A stretch of DNA of 48,189 nucleotides from the NCBI GenBank assembly GCA_027487675.1, contig JAIYDD010000246.1:1-48189 (forward strand), written 5' to 3'. Under the pieces are notes generated by a model, which was not told the DNA's origin, searched no databases, and was given only the letters and a program-made list of their open reading frames with translations. The stretch is from Acetobacteraceae bacterium (lineage in GTDB: Bacteria; Pseudomonadota; Alphaproteobacteria; Acetobacterales; Acetobacteraceae). Below, piece by piece: positions 9,327 through 16,721 of this stretch (position 1 is its first letter; each line of letters begins with the position of its first letter). A program made the position numbers and the translations under genes.

Positions 9327-10184
9327 ATGCCGGATGATCTCTACCGCGACGACATCCTGACCTGGTCGGAACAGCAATCCGCACGGCTGCGCCGGCTGCG
9401 CGCGGGGGAGCGCGTGAACGACTTCGACTGGGACAACCTCATCGAGGAGATCGAGGCCTTGGGGCGCAGCGAAGTGGCGGCGGTCGAATCGCCGCTCCTC
9501 CAGGCCGTGCTGCACCTCATGAAGCGCCGAGCCTGGCCGCGCAGCGGCGCCGGCCGGAAATGGCTGGCGGATGCGGATGATGTCCTGAAGCAGGCGCAGG
9601 CCGGCTACCGCCCCTCCATGGCGCGGCTGCTCGACCTGCGCCGGGTGCATGCGGAGGCGCTGCGGCGCATCCCGCATCGCCGCTTCGTCGAACCCGCCGC
9701 GCCGGTGCCGACGCAGGGCGTCATCCCGCTCGTCGCCCGCGCCGACCGCAATTCCTCGCTGGAGGCGCTGGAGGCCGCGCTGTTCCCCCCGGCTGATCAC
9801 CCGCCGCAGGCCGCGACCGCCGCCCGCATGTGGTCGGGCACCGGCGCTTCCACGCACAGATCCTCCTCCAGCGGCAGCGCGATCGCCCGCGCCAGCAGGT
9901 GCAGCCCCCCCGCCTGCCCGCCGCCATACATCGCATCCCCCAGGATCGGGAAGCCGAGCGTCGCGCAATGCACGCGGAGCTGGTGCGTGCGCCCCGTCTC
10001 CGGCCGCAATTCCAGCCAGGCGAAGCCCGCCCCGCGCCCGAGCACCCGCCAGGCGGTGCGCGCCGGGTCGCCGGCGGCATGCGCCTCCATCCGCCAGCCG
10101 CCGGCCGCCGTGCTGGTCTTGCGCAGCCGCGCCTCCGTCACCCCCGCCTCGGCCGCCGGGGCGCCGCGCACCACCGCCCAATAG
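9327..10184 (+). CDS. DUF29 domain protein, C-terminus probably a read-through artefact
   Basis: Residues 1 to about 155 match the DUF29 family of unknown function: DLYRDDILTWSEQQ near the start, NLIEEIEALGRSE, and the paired helices around LLQAVLHLMKRRAWPRSG. These proteins are normally about 140-160 residues. The open frame continues for another ~130 codons, wholly antisense to the pseudouridine synthase, in Arg/Pro/Ala-rich sequence with no family similarity. A TGA at 9794-9796 lies one base out of frame, just after a six-C run (9785-9790), and directly abuts the stop of the convergent rluA-like gene. A single-base deletion in that run, real or a sequencing error, would explain the extension. 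I would trust only 9327 to about 9796. Confidence 0.6.
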   Translation: MPDDLYRDDILTWSEQQSARLRRLRAGERVNDFDWDNLIEEIEALGRSEVAAVESPLLQAVLHLMKRRAWPRSGAGRKWLADADDVLKQAQAGYRPSMARLLDLRRVHAEALRRIPHRRFVEPAAPVPTQGVIPLVARADRNSSLEALEAALFPPADHPPQAATAARMWSGTGASTHRSSSSGSAIARASRCSPPACPPPYIASPRIGKPSVAQCTRSWCVRPVSGRNSSQAKPAPRPSTRQAVRAGSPAACASIRQPPAAVLVLRSRASVTPASAAGAPRTTAQ

Positions 10185-10498
10185 ACCTTCCCCACGCGAC
10201 GTTCCGCGAACAGCGCGTTGAGCCGCGCCAGCATCGGCGCCGTGCGCCCCAGCACCAGGCAGCCGGAGGTATCCGCATCCAGCCGATGCGCCGGCTGCGG
10301 ATCGCGCCGCTTGCCCATCCGCAGCGCGGGCAGGAGGGCTTCCAGGCTCTCGCCGCGCCGCGCGCTGACGGGCAGGCCGGCCGGCTTGTCCAGCACCATC
10401 ACCTCCGGCCCCAGATGCAGCAGCCGGGCGCGCAGCCAGTCCGGCGGCGCAATCTCCGCTTGGCGCGGCGCCCCGGGACGGGACAGGCTGGGCCGCAT
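9797..10498 (-). CDS. RluA-family 23S/tRNA pseudouridine synthase
   Basis: A 233-residue enzyme that isomerises uridine to pseudouridine in structured RNA. It has the family's catalytic HRLDADTSG motif (Asp of the RLD triad), the early block VLDKPAGLPVSAR, the YWAVVRG strand and the C-terminal PETGRTHQLRVHCA block. No S4 domain is present, and the length fits short RluA/YqcB-like members. A longer in-frame start exists (10834) but would lie inside the divergent kinase gene, so ATG 10498 is chosen. That start overlaps the divergent kinase ATG by two bases. The target site cannot be assigned from sequence. Confidence 0.88.
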   Translation of the reverse strand: MRPSLSRPGAPRQAEIAPPDWLRARLLHLGPEVMVLDKPAGLPVSARRGESLEALLPALRMGKRRDPQPAHRLDADTSGCLVLGRTAPMLARLNALFAERRVGKVYWAVVRGAPAAEAGVTEARLRKTSTAAGGWRMEAHAAGDPARTAWRVLGRGAGFAWLELRPETGRTHQLRVHCATLGFPILGDAMYGGGQAGGLHLLARAIALPLEEDLCVEAPVPDHMRAAVAACGG

Positions 10499-11411
10499 GA
10501 CCTCCCCGCCCCTACGCCCCACCGTGGTCTGCCTCGGCAGCGTCGTCATGGACCACACCTTCCTGGTGGAGGACATCGTCCAGCCGCCGTCGAAGAACCG
10601 CGCCAAGGGGTACAGCCTCGGCGCGGGGGGGCTGGCGGCCAATGCCTCGATCGCGGTGGCGCGGCTGGGCGGCAACTGCATCTTCTGGGGACGGGTGGGG
10701 GACGATCTGAACGGCCGGCCGCTGCTGAAGGCGCTGGCCGACCAGGGGGTCGATGTCTCGCAGTGCCGGCTGGCGCCGGGCGGGCGCACCCCGGTCTCGG
10801 CCGTGCTGGTGGACCCGATGGGGGAGCGCAGCATCTACAGCTATCGCGGCGAGGCGCTGGGCACCGACCCCGGCTGGCTGCCGCTGCGGCTGATCGATGG
10901 GGCGCAGGCCTTCCTGTGCGACCCGCGCTGGTGGGAAGGCAGCGTGCTGGCGCTGGATTACGCCCGCGCCCGCGGCATCCCCACCGTGATCGACGGCGAG
11001 AAGAGCGAGACGCGAATCCTGAAGGATTTGATCCCGCGCGTCGATCATGCGGTCTTCTCCGTGCCTGGCCTGGCCAACTACGCGCCCGGTGCCCGTCCCG
11101 CCGAGGCGCTGCGGCTGGCGATCGCCGATGGCTGCAAGGTGGCCGCCGTGACGCGCGGCGAGAAGGGCACGCTGTGGATGGCAGCCGGCGACGCCGAGCC
11201 GCGCGTGACGCCGGCCTACCGCGTGCAGGCCACCAACACCACCGGGGCGGGCGATGTGTTCCACGGCGCCTATGCGCTGGCGATCGCGGAGGGGCAGCCG
11301 GTGGAGCGGGCGATGCTGTTCGCCTCGGCCGCCGGCGGGCTGCGGGCGCGGGATGGGGCGACGCCGGACCGGGCGATGGTGGAGGGGCTGATGCGGGAGC
11401 AGGTTTTTTGA
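10497..11411 (+). CDS. PfkB-family carbohydrate kinase
   Basis: A 304-residue ribokinase-fold sugar or nucleoside kinase. Signatures are the N-terminal glycine block GAGGLAANASIAVARLGG (PfkB motif 1) and the C-terminal TNTTGAGDVFHGAYA, whose GAGD holds the catalytic Asp and the anion hole. The start ATG 10497 overlaps the opposing ATG of the RluA-type gene within the tetranucleotide CATG. No leader separates the two genes, so each promoter must lie inside the other gene or an internal start is used. The substrate is unknown. Confidence 0.9.
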   Translation: MTSPPLRPTVVCLGSVVMDHTFLVEDIVQPPSKNRAKGYSLGAGGLAANASIAVARLGGNCIFWGRVGDDLNGRPLLKALADQGVDVSQCRLAPGGRTPVSAVLVDPMGERSIYSYRGEALGTDPGWLPLRLIDGAQAFLCDPRWWEGSVLALDYARARGIPTVIDGEKSETRILKDLIPRVDHAVFSVPGLANYAPGARPAEALRLAIADGCKVAAVTRGEKGTLWMAAGDAEPRVTPAYRVQATNTTGAGDVFHGAYALAIAEGQPVERAMLFASAAGGLRARDGATPDRAMVEGLMREQVF

Positions 11412-11439
11412 GGGGGGGTGGGGACGGGGGAGGGCGGGG
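11412..11439 (+). other. G-rich run with G-quadruplex potential
   Basis: Directly after the kinase stop codon come five runs of three to seven G separated by one or two bases, a strong match to the G-quadruplex pattern. It follows TTTTTT at the end of the gene. It might act in transcription ending, but no hairpin-plus-U terminator is seen. Confidence 0.4.
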
Positions 11440-11547
11440 AGCGGCTGTAGCGGGTTCGCCGTCCAAATGTCTGTTCCACCCGCCGCAGGACATTTCCGCG
11501 GCATGATGGGGCCTGCACCTACTAGGCCAGTCTCGTTCCGAATCCGT

Positions 11548-11576
11548 TTGTGACTGTCGATCGGTTGCGCTTTAAC
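11548..11576 (+). promoter_or_regulatory. Possible sigma-70 promoter of the ABC-3C operon
   Basis: TTGTGA (11548-11553) and TTTAAC (11571-11576) are spaced by 17 bases, each matching the consensus at four of six positions. The surrounding DNA is more A+T-rich than the flanks. If used, transcription would start close to 11583, only some eight bases before the GTG at 11591, implying a near-leaderless message or a start further downstream. Confidence 0.3.
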
Positions 11577-11590
11577 AGCGTACGGCGCGG

Positions 11591-12703
11591 GTGGAGGCTC
11601 AGACGGCTTTGGTTCACTATTCCGACTTCAAGGCTATTGTGCCGAAAGGGATTGTGCACGCCGGTTCCGCAGATCATGTCCAGGCTGGACTACCGATTCC
11701 GAAGGCCACCCGCGTCCAGATTTTCTCCCCCGACGACTGGGAAGGTTTCATCGAAGAGTGGGCGGGTTCGCTCAAGGGCTATGCCATAGTGAGGCGCTTC
11801 GCCGGCTCCGGAGACATGGGGCTCGATGTCGCCGGTTTCACCGACGCCGCAGGCTTTACTGCGCCTTGGGACAACTATCAGTGCAAGCGCTACGATCATC
11901 CCCTGCGTCCCGCAGACATCCATGTCGAGATCGGGAAGATCATTTACTACTCGTGGCTTGGCGAATATACGGTGCCGAGGAGGCACTATTTTGCCGCAAG
12001 CAGAGATGTTGGGACAACAGCGGCAAAGCTTCTGCTTGATCCGAGTAAGCTTCGGGAAAGCGTCAGGCAGGCTTGGGAAAAGCAGTGCAGGCACGAGATC
12101 ACGGCGACGGCAGACGTAGTGCTAGCAGGCGGCCTCCTCTCCTATTTCGACGCCTTCGATTTCTCAATCTTCGGCTCCAAGAGCGTGCTGGACCTGATCG
12201 CGCAGCATGAGGAGACCAAATTTCATGTGATCCGTTTCGGCGGCGGCCTCCCGCCGCGCCCGGCTCGAAATGTTCCCCCGGCAGCGCCCGCCGCGCACGA
12301 GAGCCGGTACATTCGACAACTCCTCGATGCCTACGGGGACCATCTGGGAACACAGGTGCCGGATCTTGCCGCGCTCGACCTGCAGCCGCGGCTGCAACGG
12401 GACTTCAGCAGGCAACGCGAGCGATTCTACAGCGCCGAGGCCCTCCGGAATTTTTCGCGCGACACCGTGCCCGAGGGCACGTTCGACGCCCTGCAGGAGG
12501 AGGTCTTCCAGGGTGTCGTCGACATATGCGAGAGTTCGCACGGTACCGGGTACGAGCGCATGAAAGCGACCATGTCGCAAGCGGCCCAGGTCACCTCGAT
12601 ATCTAACCCGCTGGCCCCCGCAACACGCGTGCAGGATCGCCAAGGCATTTGTCATCAGCTAGCGAACGAGGATCGCCTGCTTTGGGTGTCGAACGATGAC
12701 TAA
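11591..12703 (+). CDS. ABC-3C system effector: restriction-endonuclease-like domain plus ABC-3C C-terminal domain
   Basis: A 370-residue protein with no close named homologue that I recognise. The N-terminal half shows a restriction-endonuclease-like pattern: acidic helix WEGFIEEW (Glu55/Glu56), then GDMGLDVAGF (Asp79) and YQCKRY (Gln97-x-Lys99), the D...QxK layout of Mrr-like nucleases. The C-terminal third (about 238-370) carries blocks I associate with the C-terminal domain of ABC-three-component effectors: RQRERFYSAEALRNFSRDTV and, near the end, GICHQLANEDRLLWV. Expected role: a nuclease toxin held and triggered by the ATPase. The GTG at 11591 is the longest start; in-frame GTGs about 50-60 bases downstream are alternatives. 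The next gene overlaps its end by 8 bases. Codon use is more A+T-rich than in neighbouring genes. Confidence 0.75.
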   Translation: MEAQTALVHYSDFKAIVPKGIVHAGSADHVQAGLPIPKATRVQIFSPDDWEGFIEEWAGSLKGYAIVRRFAGSGDMGLDVAGFTDAAGFTAPWDNYQCKRYDHPLRPADIHVEIGKIIYYSWLGEYTVPRRHYFAASRDVGTTAAKLLLDPSKLRESVRQAWEKQCRHEITATADVVLAGGLLSYFDAFDFSIFGSKSVLDLIAQHEETKFHVIRFGGGLPPRPARNVPPAAPAAHESRYIRQLLDAYGDHLGTQVPDLAALDLQPRLQRDFSRQRERFYSAEALRNFSRDTVPEGTFDALQEEVFQGVVDICESSHGTGYERMKATMSQAAQVTSISNPLAPATRVQDRQGICHQLANEDRLLWVSNDD

Positions 12704-13181
12704 GCGCGTGAGCCCGTTCAACAGCCCCCTCGAAACCGGCGTCCGAGCGCTGTCGATCCTGGAGGCGGCACACCCCAATGGCTGCGACCTGCAGCGCCTA
12801 GTCGAGCTAGATTATCTCGTGGTTCATTCCGGCGACGCCGGAGGCCCGGAAAGCTTGCACGCGCCCCTGCCAATGCGCGCCGGCGAACTCCTCGTGCGCA
12901 GGGAAATTATCGAGAGGGGTCTCCTGTTAATGGCGAGCCGCGGGCTGGTCGAGCGGGTGCCAAGCCCCGGCGGGATTCTGTACCGCGCGAGCGAGGCTGC
13001 CGCGCCTTACATGGCGGCGCTGAGCGCGCCCTACTCGATCGAATTGCGCGCCCGGGCCAGTTGGGCCGTGCAGGCGTTCGGTCATATGACCAGCGATGCG
13101 CTCCGCACAATCACCCAGCGCTTCTTCGAAAAATGGACGAGCCAGTTCGAGCCCGGGCAGTTTCGGGGACCTGCCGCGTGA
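12696..13181 (+). CDS. ABC-3C system middle component
   Basis: A 161-residue protein matching, from memory, the middle component of ABC-three-component conflict systems (probably the MC2 type). Typical blocks are FNSPLETGVRALSILEA, DLQRLVELDYLVVHSGD, GGPESLHAPLP and RAGELLVRREIIERGL. The mid part reads like a winged-helix fold. Its role is thought to be a connector between the ATPase and the effector. It begins inside the last codons of the effector gene (ATG 12696, 8-base overlap) and ends in GTGA (13178-13181), where its TGA overlaps the GTG of the ATPase gene, so all three are translationally coupled. Confidence 0.8.
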   Translation: MTKRVSPFNSPLETGVRALSILEAAHPNGCDLQRLVELDYLVVHSGDAGGPESLHAPLPMRAGELLVRREIIERGLLLMASRGLVERVPSPGGILYRASEAAAPYMAALSAPYSIELRARASWAVQAFGHMTSDALRTITQRFFEKWTSQFEPGQFRGPAA

Positions 13182-14989
13182 GCGGCTATCTGCGCCTAGA
13201 TAAACTTGGATTTTCTGGCCCCTCCAAAAGCAGCGAGGTCCGCTTTTTTCCGGGCGTCAATGTGATCTGTGGCGCGTCGGACACCGGTAAGTCCTTCCTC
13301 GCCGAGGCAGTCGATTTCATGCTCGGCGGCACCGAGCTCAAGGTGATCCCAGAACGGGAAAAATACAGCGCGATCGAGCTTGGGCTATCAAGCACCGAGG
13401 GCGAATCCTGGACCTTCGAACGCGCGATCTCGGGCGGAGATTTTCTCCTGCGTCGCGGCGACGAAACGGCTAAGCTGCGCCAATCGCATGCCCATGACCG
13501 CGTCGATAATGTTTCGGGATTTCTGCTCGCGAAGATCGGCCTTCTTGGAAAGCGGATTCTCAAGAGCAGCACGCAGAGCAAGACAAATAGCCTCAGCTTC
13601 CGCAACTTGGCGCGCTTGGTCATCGTGCAAGAAGGGGAGATCCAGCAGAAGGGCTCGCCTTTCTGGGGTGGGCAGTTCACGCTCAAGACGGCCGAACTCG
13701 CCACGATCAAGCTGCTCCTGACTGGGATCGATGATTCCGCCGTGGTTTCGGCCGCACCCGACGAGCCGGACCGCGCTGGCCAGATCGGCTTGCTCGACGA
13801 GTTGATTGCAGACCTTGCGTCGGAAATCACCGATATGGGTGAAGAGAAAGGCGAGCTGGAAGCGCAGCTCAAAAGGCTCGAAACCTCCGCGGCAGAACAA
13901 CGGGACACTGTGGCCAATGCGCAGCGAAACCTCGACGCGCAGTTGGGGGAGCGCCGCGAGTTGGCGAAGCAGCAGCGCGAAATTGACGACCGTCTCGATG
14001 AGATAATTGAGCTGCTCTCGCGCTTCGATCTGCTTCGGAAGCATTATGGCGTAGACAGGGAGCGCCTGAGGGCCATTCAGGAAAGCGGTACGCTATTCGC
14101 ATATGTCGAGCGTGTGGCCTGCCCCTTGTGTGGAGCAGGCCCCGAGGCCCAGCATGCCGATGCCGAATGCGATGGAAACATCGCGACGATCATTCAAGCG
14201 GCGACGGCCGAAATCATTAAGATAGAGCAACTGGCGAAGGAACTCGCCTCAACGGTAACCGACCTGCTGGCGGAACAAGACAGCCTCTCAGGCCTGCGTG
14301 CGACGGTCGAGCAGGCCTATGCGAACGTAGACGCAGAGATCCGGCAAACCATGGCGCCCGAAGTGGAAGAGGCCCGTGCCAAATTCACCGAAATCATCGA
14401 AACCCGGTCAGCGGTGCGGGAATCCCTCGCCCTGTTCGATCGGCTGGAAAAACTCAAGGCACGCCGCGCCGGTCTAGATGACGCGGCCCCCGAGCCTGCC
14501 GAAAAGGCGAAGGTCGCGGTTGGATTTTCGGAGGTGGTCGCCCACCAGTTCTCGTTGAAAGTCGAAAAAATTCTCAAGGCCTGGGATTTCCCAGGCGAAT
14601 GCCGCGTCCACTACGACAAGGATGCGAGTGATTTCGTGATTGACGGCAAACCGCGAGGCAGTCGCGGCAAAGGGCTGCGCGCGATCACGCATGCCGCCGT
14701 CTCGATCGCCTTGCTCGAGTATTGCCAGGAGCACGAACTGCCCCACCCGGGCTTTCTGCTGCTCGACTCTCCCCTCCTTGCCTATTTCAAGCCTGAAGGG
14801 GACGAGGACACCGCGCTGCAGGGCACGGATTTGAAAGAGCGATTTTATAGCTACCTCAAGGCGCATCATGGGGATGAAAGCCAAGTTATCATCATCGAAA
14901 ATCAGCATCCGCCGGATAGCGAGCTTCATGGTCTTCACCTCACGGTGTTCACGCGCAACCCGTCGGAGGGACGCTTCGGGCTGCTGTGA
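13178..14989 (+). CDS. ABC-3C system Rad50/SbcC-like ATPase
   Basis: A 603-residue SMC/Rad50-type ATPase. The Walker A is GASDTGKS (residues 32-39). A long central coiled coil (about 195-450) is broken by a zinc-hook-like CPLC (Cys315 and Cys318). The C-terminal part has RGKGLRAITHAAVSIALL in the place of the ABC signature and Walker B LLLDSPL (Asp530). The residue after the Walker B Asp is Ser, not Glu, as in related conflict ATPases. An IIIENQHPP block follows. GTG 13178 is chosen because it overlaps the previous stop (GTGA) and starts right before the first ATPase strand; longer ATG-initiated frames would overlap the middle component. Expected role: nucleoprotein sensing and gating of the effector in anti-phage defence. 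Confidence 0.85.
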   Translation: MSGYLRLDKLGFSGPSKSSEVRFFPGVNVICGASDTGKSFLAEAVDFMLGGTELKVIPEREKYSAIELGLSSTEGESWTFERAISGGDFLLRRGDETAKLRQSHAHDRVDNVSGFLLAKIGLLGKRILKSSTQSKTNSLSFRNLARLVIVQEGEIQQKGSPFWGGQFTLKTAELATIKLLLTGIDDSAVVSAAPDEPDRAGQIGLLDELIADLASEITDMGEEKGELEAQLKRLETSAAEQRDTVANAQRNLDAQLGERRELAKQQREIDDRLDEIIELLSRFDLLRKHYGVDRERLRAIQESGTLFAYVERVACPLCGAGPEAQHADAECDGNIATIIQAATAEIIKIEQLAKELASTVTDLLAEQDSLSGLRATVEQAYANVDAEIRQTMAPEVEEARAKFTEIIETRSAVRESLALFDRLEKLKARRAGLDDAAPEPAEKAKVAVGFSEVVAHQFSLKVEKILKAWDFPGECRVHYDKDASDFVIDGKPRGSRGKGLRAITHAAVSIALLEYCQEHELPHPGFLLLDSPLLAYFKPEGDEDTALQGTDLKERFYSYLKAHHGDESQVIIIENQHPPDSELHGLHLTVFTRNPSEGRFGLL

Positions 14990-15086
14990 GGCCGGCTCAA
15001 GAAAAGCCTTTTCCGCCAAGCCGCCGCAGGCTGGTCGTGGAGGAGGCGCAGCGTGCGCCCCACGCCAAGCTCGCCCCCGCGCCTCC

Positions 15087-15707
15087 CTACCGCCTCCGTC
15101 CCACCCCCACCCGCGCCCCCAGCGCCGCCTCCAGCTCGGAAAAGGCCGCCCCCAGCGCCGCGTTCATCGCCGCCGCCTCGGCCGGCGCCTCCGCATCCGC
15201 GGCCATCGGCGCAGCCCCGCTCACCTCCAGGCTGCCCAGCACGCGCGTCCCCGCGCCCTCTTCCCGCAGCAGCAGCACCGACAGGCCCGCCCGCGCCTCC
15301 CGCGCAAACGGCACCGCCTCCAGCACCGTCAGCTGCCCTTCCAGCACCAGCGACGCCTCCGCCCGGCTCCCCGGCGCCACGACGGCCGAAAACAGCCCCG
15401 AAGCCGCCAGCCACCCCCGCAGCGCGGCTTCGGCCAGGTCGCCCGGCGGCGCCAGCCATTCGTCATAGGGCGCGATGTCGAAGCTGCCGTCGCGCCGCGC
15501 CCGCCGCAGGCCGAGTTCCTGCAACCCCGGCACCCCGCGCACCCGCCGCAGCAGCAGCACCGGCGCGCCCGCCGGCGCGACGCGGGCTTCCGGCCGCCGC
15601 GGCGCCAGCTGGAAGCGCCGCACCGGCACCGCCGGCCGGTCGGGAAACACCGAGCATCCGCCCACCAGCACCGGCAGACCCAAGGCCAGGACCAGCCGCC
15701 GCCTCAT
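15087..15707 (-). CDS. ABC-type transport auxiliary lipoprotein (PqiC-like)
   Basis: A 206-residue lipoprotein. The signal ends in LVGGC (lipobox, Cys18), giving an outer-membrane anchor. The mature part fits the ABC_trans_aux/PqiC family: a VRRFQLAPR strand near the N-terminus and a YDEWLAPPGDLAEAALRGWL block. In Mla/Pqi-type lipid transport such proteins act as outer-membrane partners of the MCE protein. Its ATG overlaps the mlaD-like stop (ATGA, 15704-15707), so it is the last gene of the mla-like operon. No mlaC-like gene is present. Confidence 0.82.
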   Translation of the reverse strand: MRRRLVLALGLPVLVGGCSVFPDRPAVPVRRFQLAPRRPEARVAPAGAPVLLLRRVRGVPGLQELGLRRARRDGSFDIAPYDEWLAPPGDLAEAALRGWLAASGLFSAVVAPGSRAEASLVLEGQLTVLEAVPFAREARAGLSVLLLREEGAGTRVLGSLEVSGAAPMAADAEAPAEAAAMNAALGAAFSELEAALGARVGVGRRR

Positions 15708-16720
15708 CGCCGGCGCTCCGGCGGCGGCGGCGGCGCGCCGAACAGCGCCTGGCTGGGCGAGGCGCGCAGCGCCTCCGCGGTCGCGCGCAGGCTGGCGGTG
15801 GTGGCCCGCAGATCCTGCAGGATGGGTATCAGCTCGGCCTGCACGTCCGTCGTCGTCTCCCGCGTGCTGCGCAAGGTGCGCTCGAAACTGTCCACCGCGC
15901 CGGGCAGGCGCTGGCTGGCGCGGCGCAGCTCGGCCGCCGCGCCGGCGGCGTTGTTGACCGCCGCGCGCAGCTCCGGCGCCGCCAACGTCCCCCGCGCCGC
16001 CGCGGCGGCCTGGCGCAGCTCCGCCAGCGTCGCCTGCAGGTCGCCGGCTTCCAGGACCTGGCGCAGCAGCGTCATCGACCGCGCGGCTTCCCGCAGCGTG
16101 GTGGCCACATCGCCTTCCACCGCCTGGGTGTTCAGCGCGGAGAGCAGCCCGGCCAGGTCCGTCACCATCTCCTCGAGCGGCACGCGCGACAGGCGCTCCA
16201 CGATCTGCTCGGCCGCGGTGGTCACCTGCGCGACGGTCGACGGCACGGCCGGGATCACCGGGTAGCGCGGCGTCCAGGGGATGCGCGGCACCGGGAAGCG
16301 GTCCGGGTTCACGAAGTCCAGCTCGACATAGTTCACGCCGGTGATGCCCTGCGCCGCGATGCGCGCCCGCAGGCCGAGGCGGATCGCCTCGTCCAGCTCC
16401 GGCACCTCTCCCACCTGGATGATGTCCACGGCGAAGCGCACCACGACCAGCTGGAAGGCCTCGCCATACATCGTGCCTTCCGGCCGCCGGTATTGCGCCG
16501 AGACCAGCCCGATCTCCGTCACCCGACCGATCGGCACGCCGCGGTAGCGCACCGGCGCCCCGACATCGAGGCCCTGCACCGATTCGCGCAAATAGGTCTC
16601 GTAGACCGCGCTGGCGCCGCTGCCCTGCCGCCCGGCCAGGAACAGCACGAAGCCGACGGCCAGCACGATCCCCGCCACCACCAGCAGCCCGACGCGCAGA
16701 TAAAGGCCCCGCCCGCCCAT
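15704..16720 (-). CDS. mlaD: MlaD-family MCE protein of a phospholipid ABC transporter
   Basis: A 338-residue periplasmic substrate-binding component anchored by one N-terminal helix (about residues 7-28). One MCE domain follows (about 40-120) with the usual GLDVGAPVRYRGVPIGRV and GITGVNYVELDF blocks. The C-terminal two-thirds is a long helical region rich in Ala, Leu and Arg, of the type that builds the tunnel or needle in MCE hexamers, and it ends in a Pro run. One base separates it from mlaF upstream. It should form a ring on the MlaFE complex and hand lipids across the periplasm. Confidence 0.88.
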   Translation of the reverse strand: MGGRGLYLRVGLLVVAGIVLAVGFVLFLAGRQGSGASAVYETYLRESVQGLDVGAPVRYRGVPIGRVTEIGLVSAQYRRPEGTMYGEAFQLVVVRFAVDIIQVGEVPELDEAIRLGLRARIAAQGITGVNYVELDFVNPDRFPVPRIPWTPRYPVIPAVPSTVAQVTTAAEQIVERLSRVPLEEMVTDLAGLLSALNTQAVEGDVATTLREAARSMTLLRQVLEAGDLQATLAELRQAAAAARGTLAAPELRAAVNNAAGAAAELRRASQRLPGAVDSFERTLRSTRETTTDVQAELIPILQDLRATTASLRATAEALRASPSQALFGAPPPPPERRR

Positions 16721-16721
16721 C

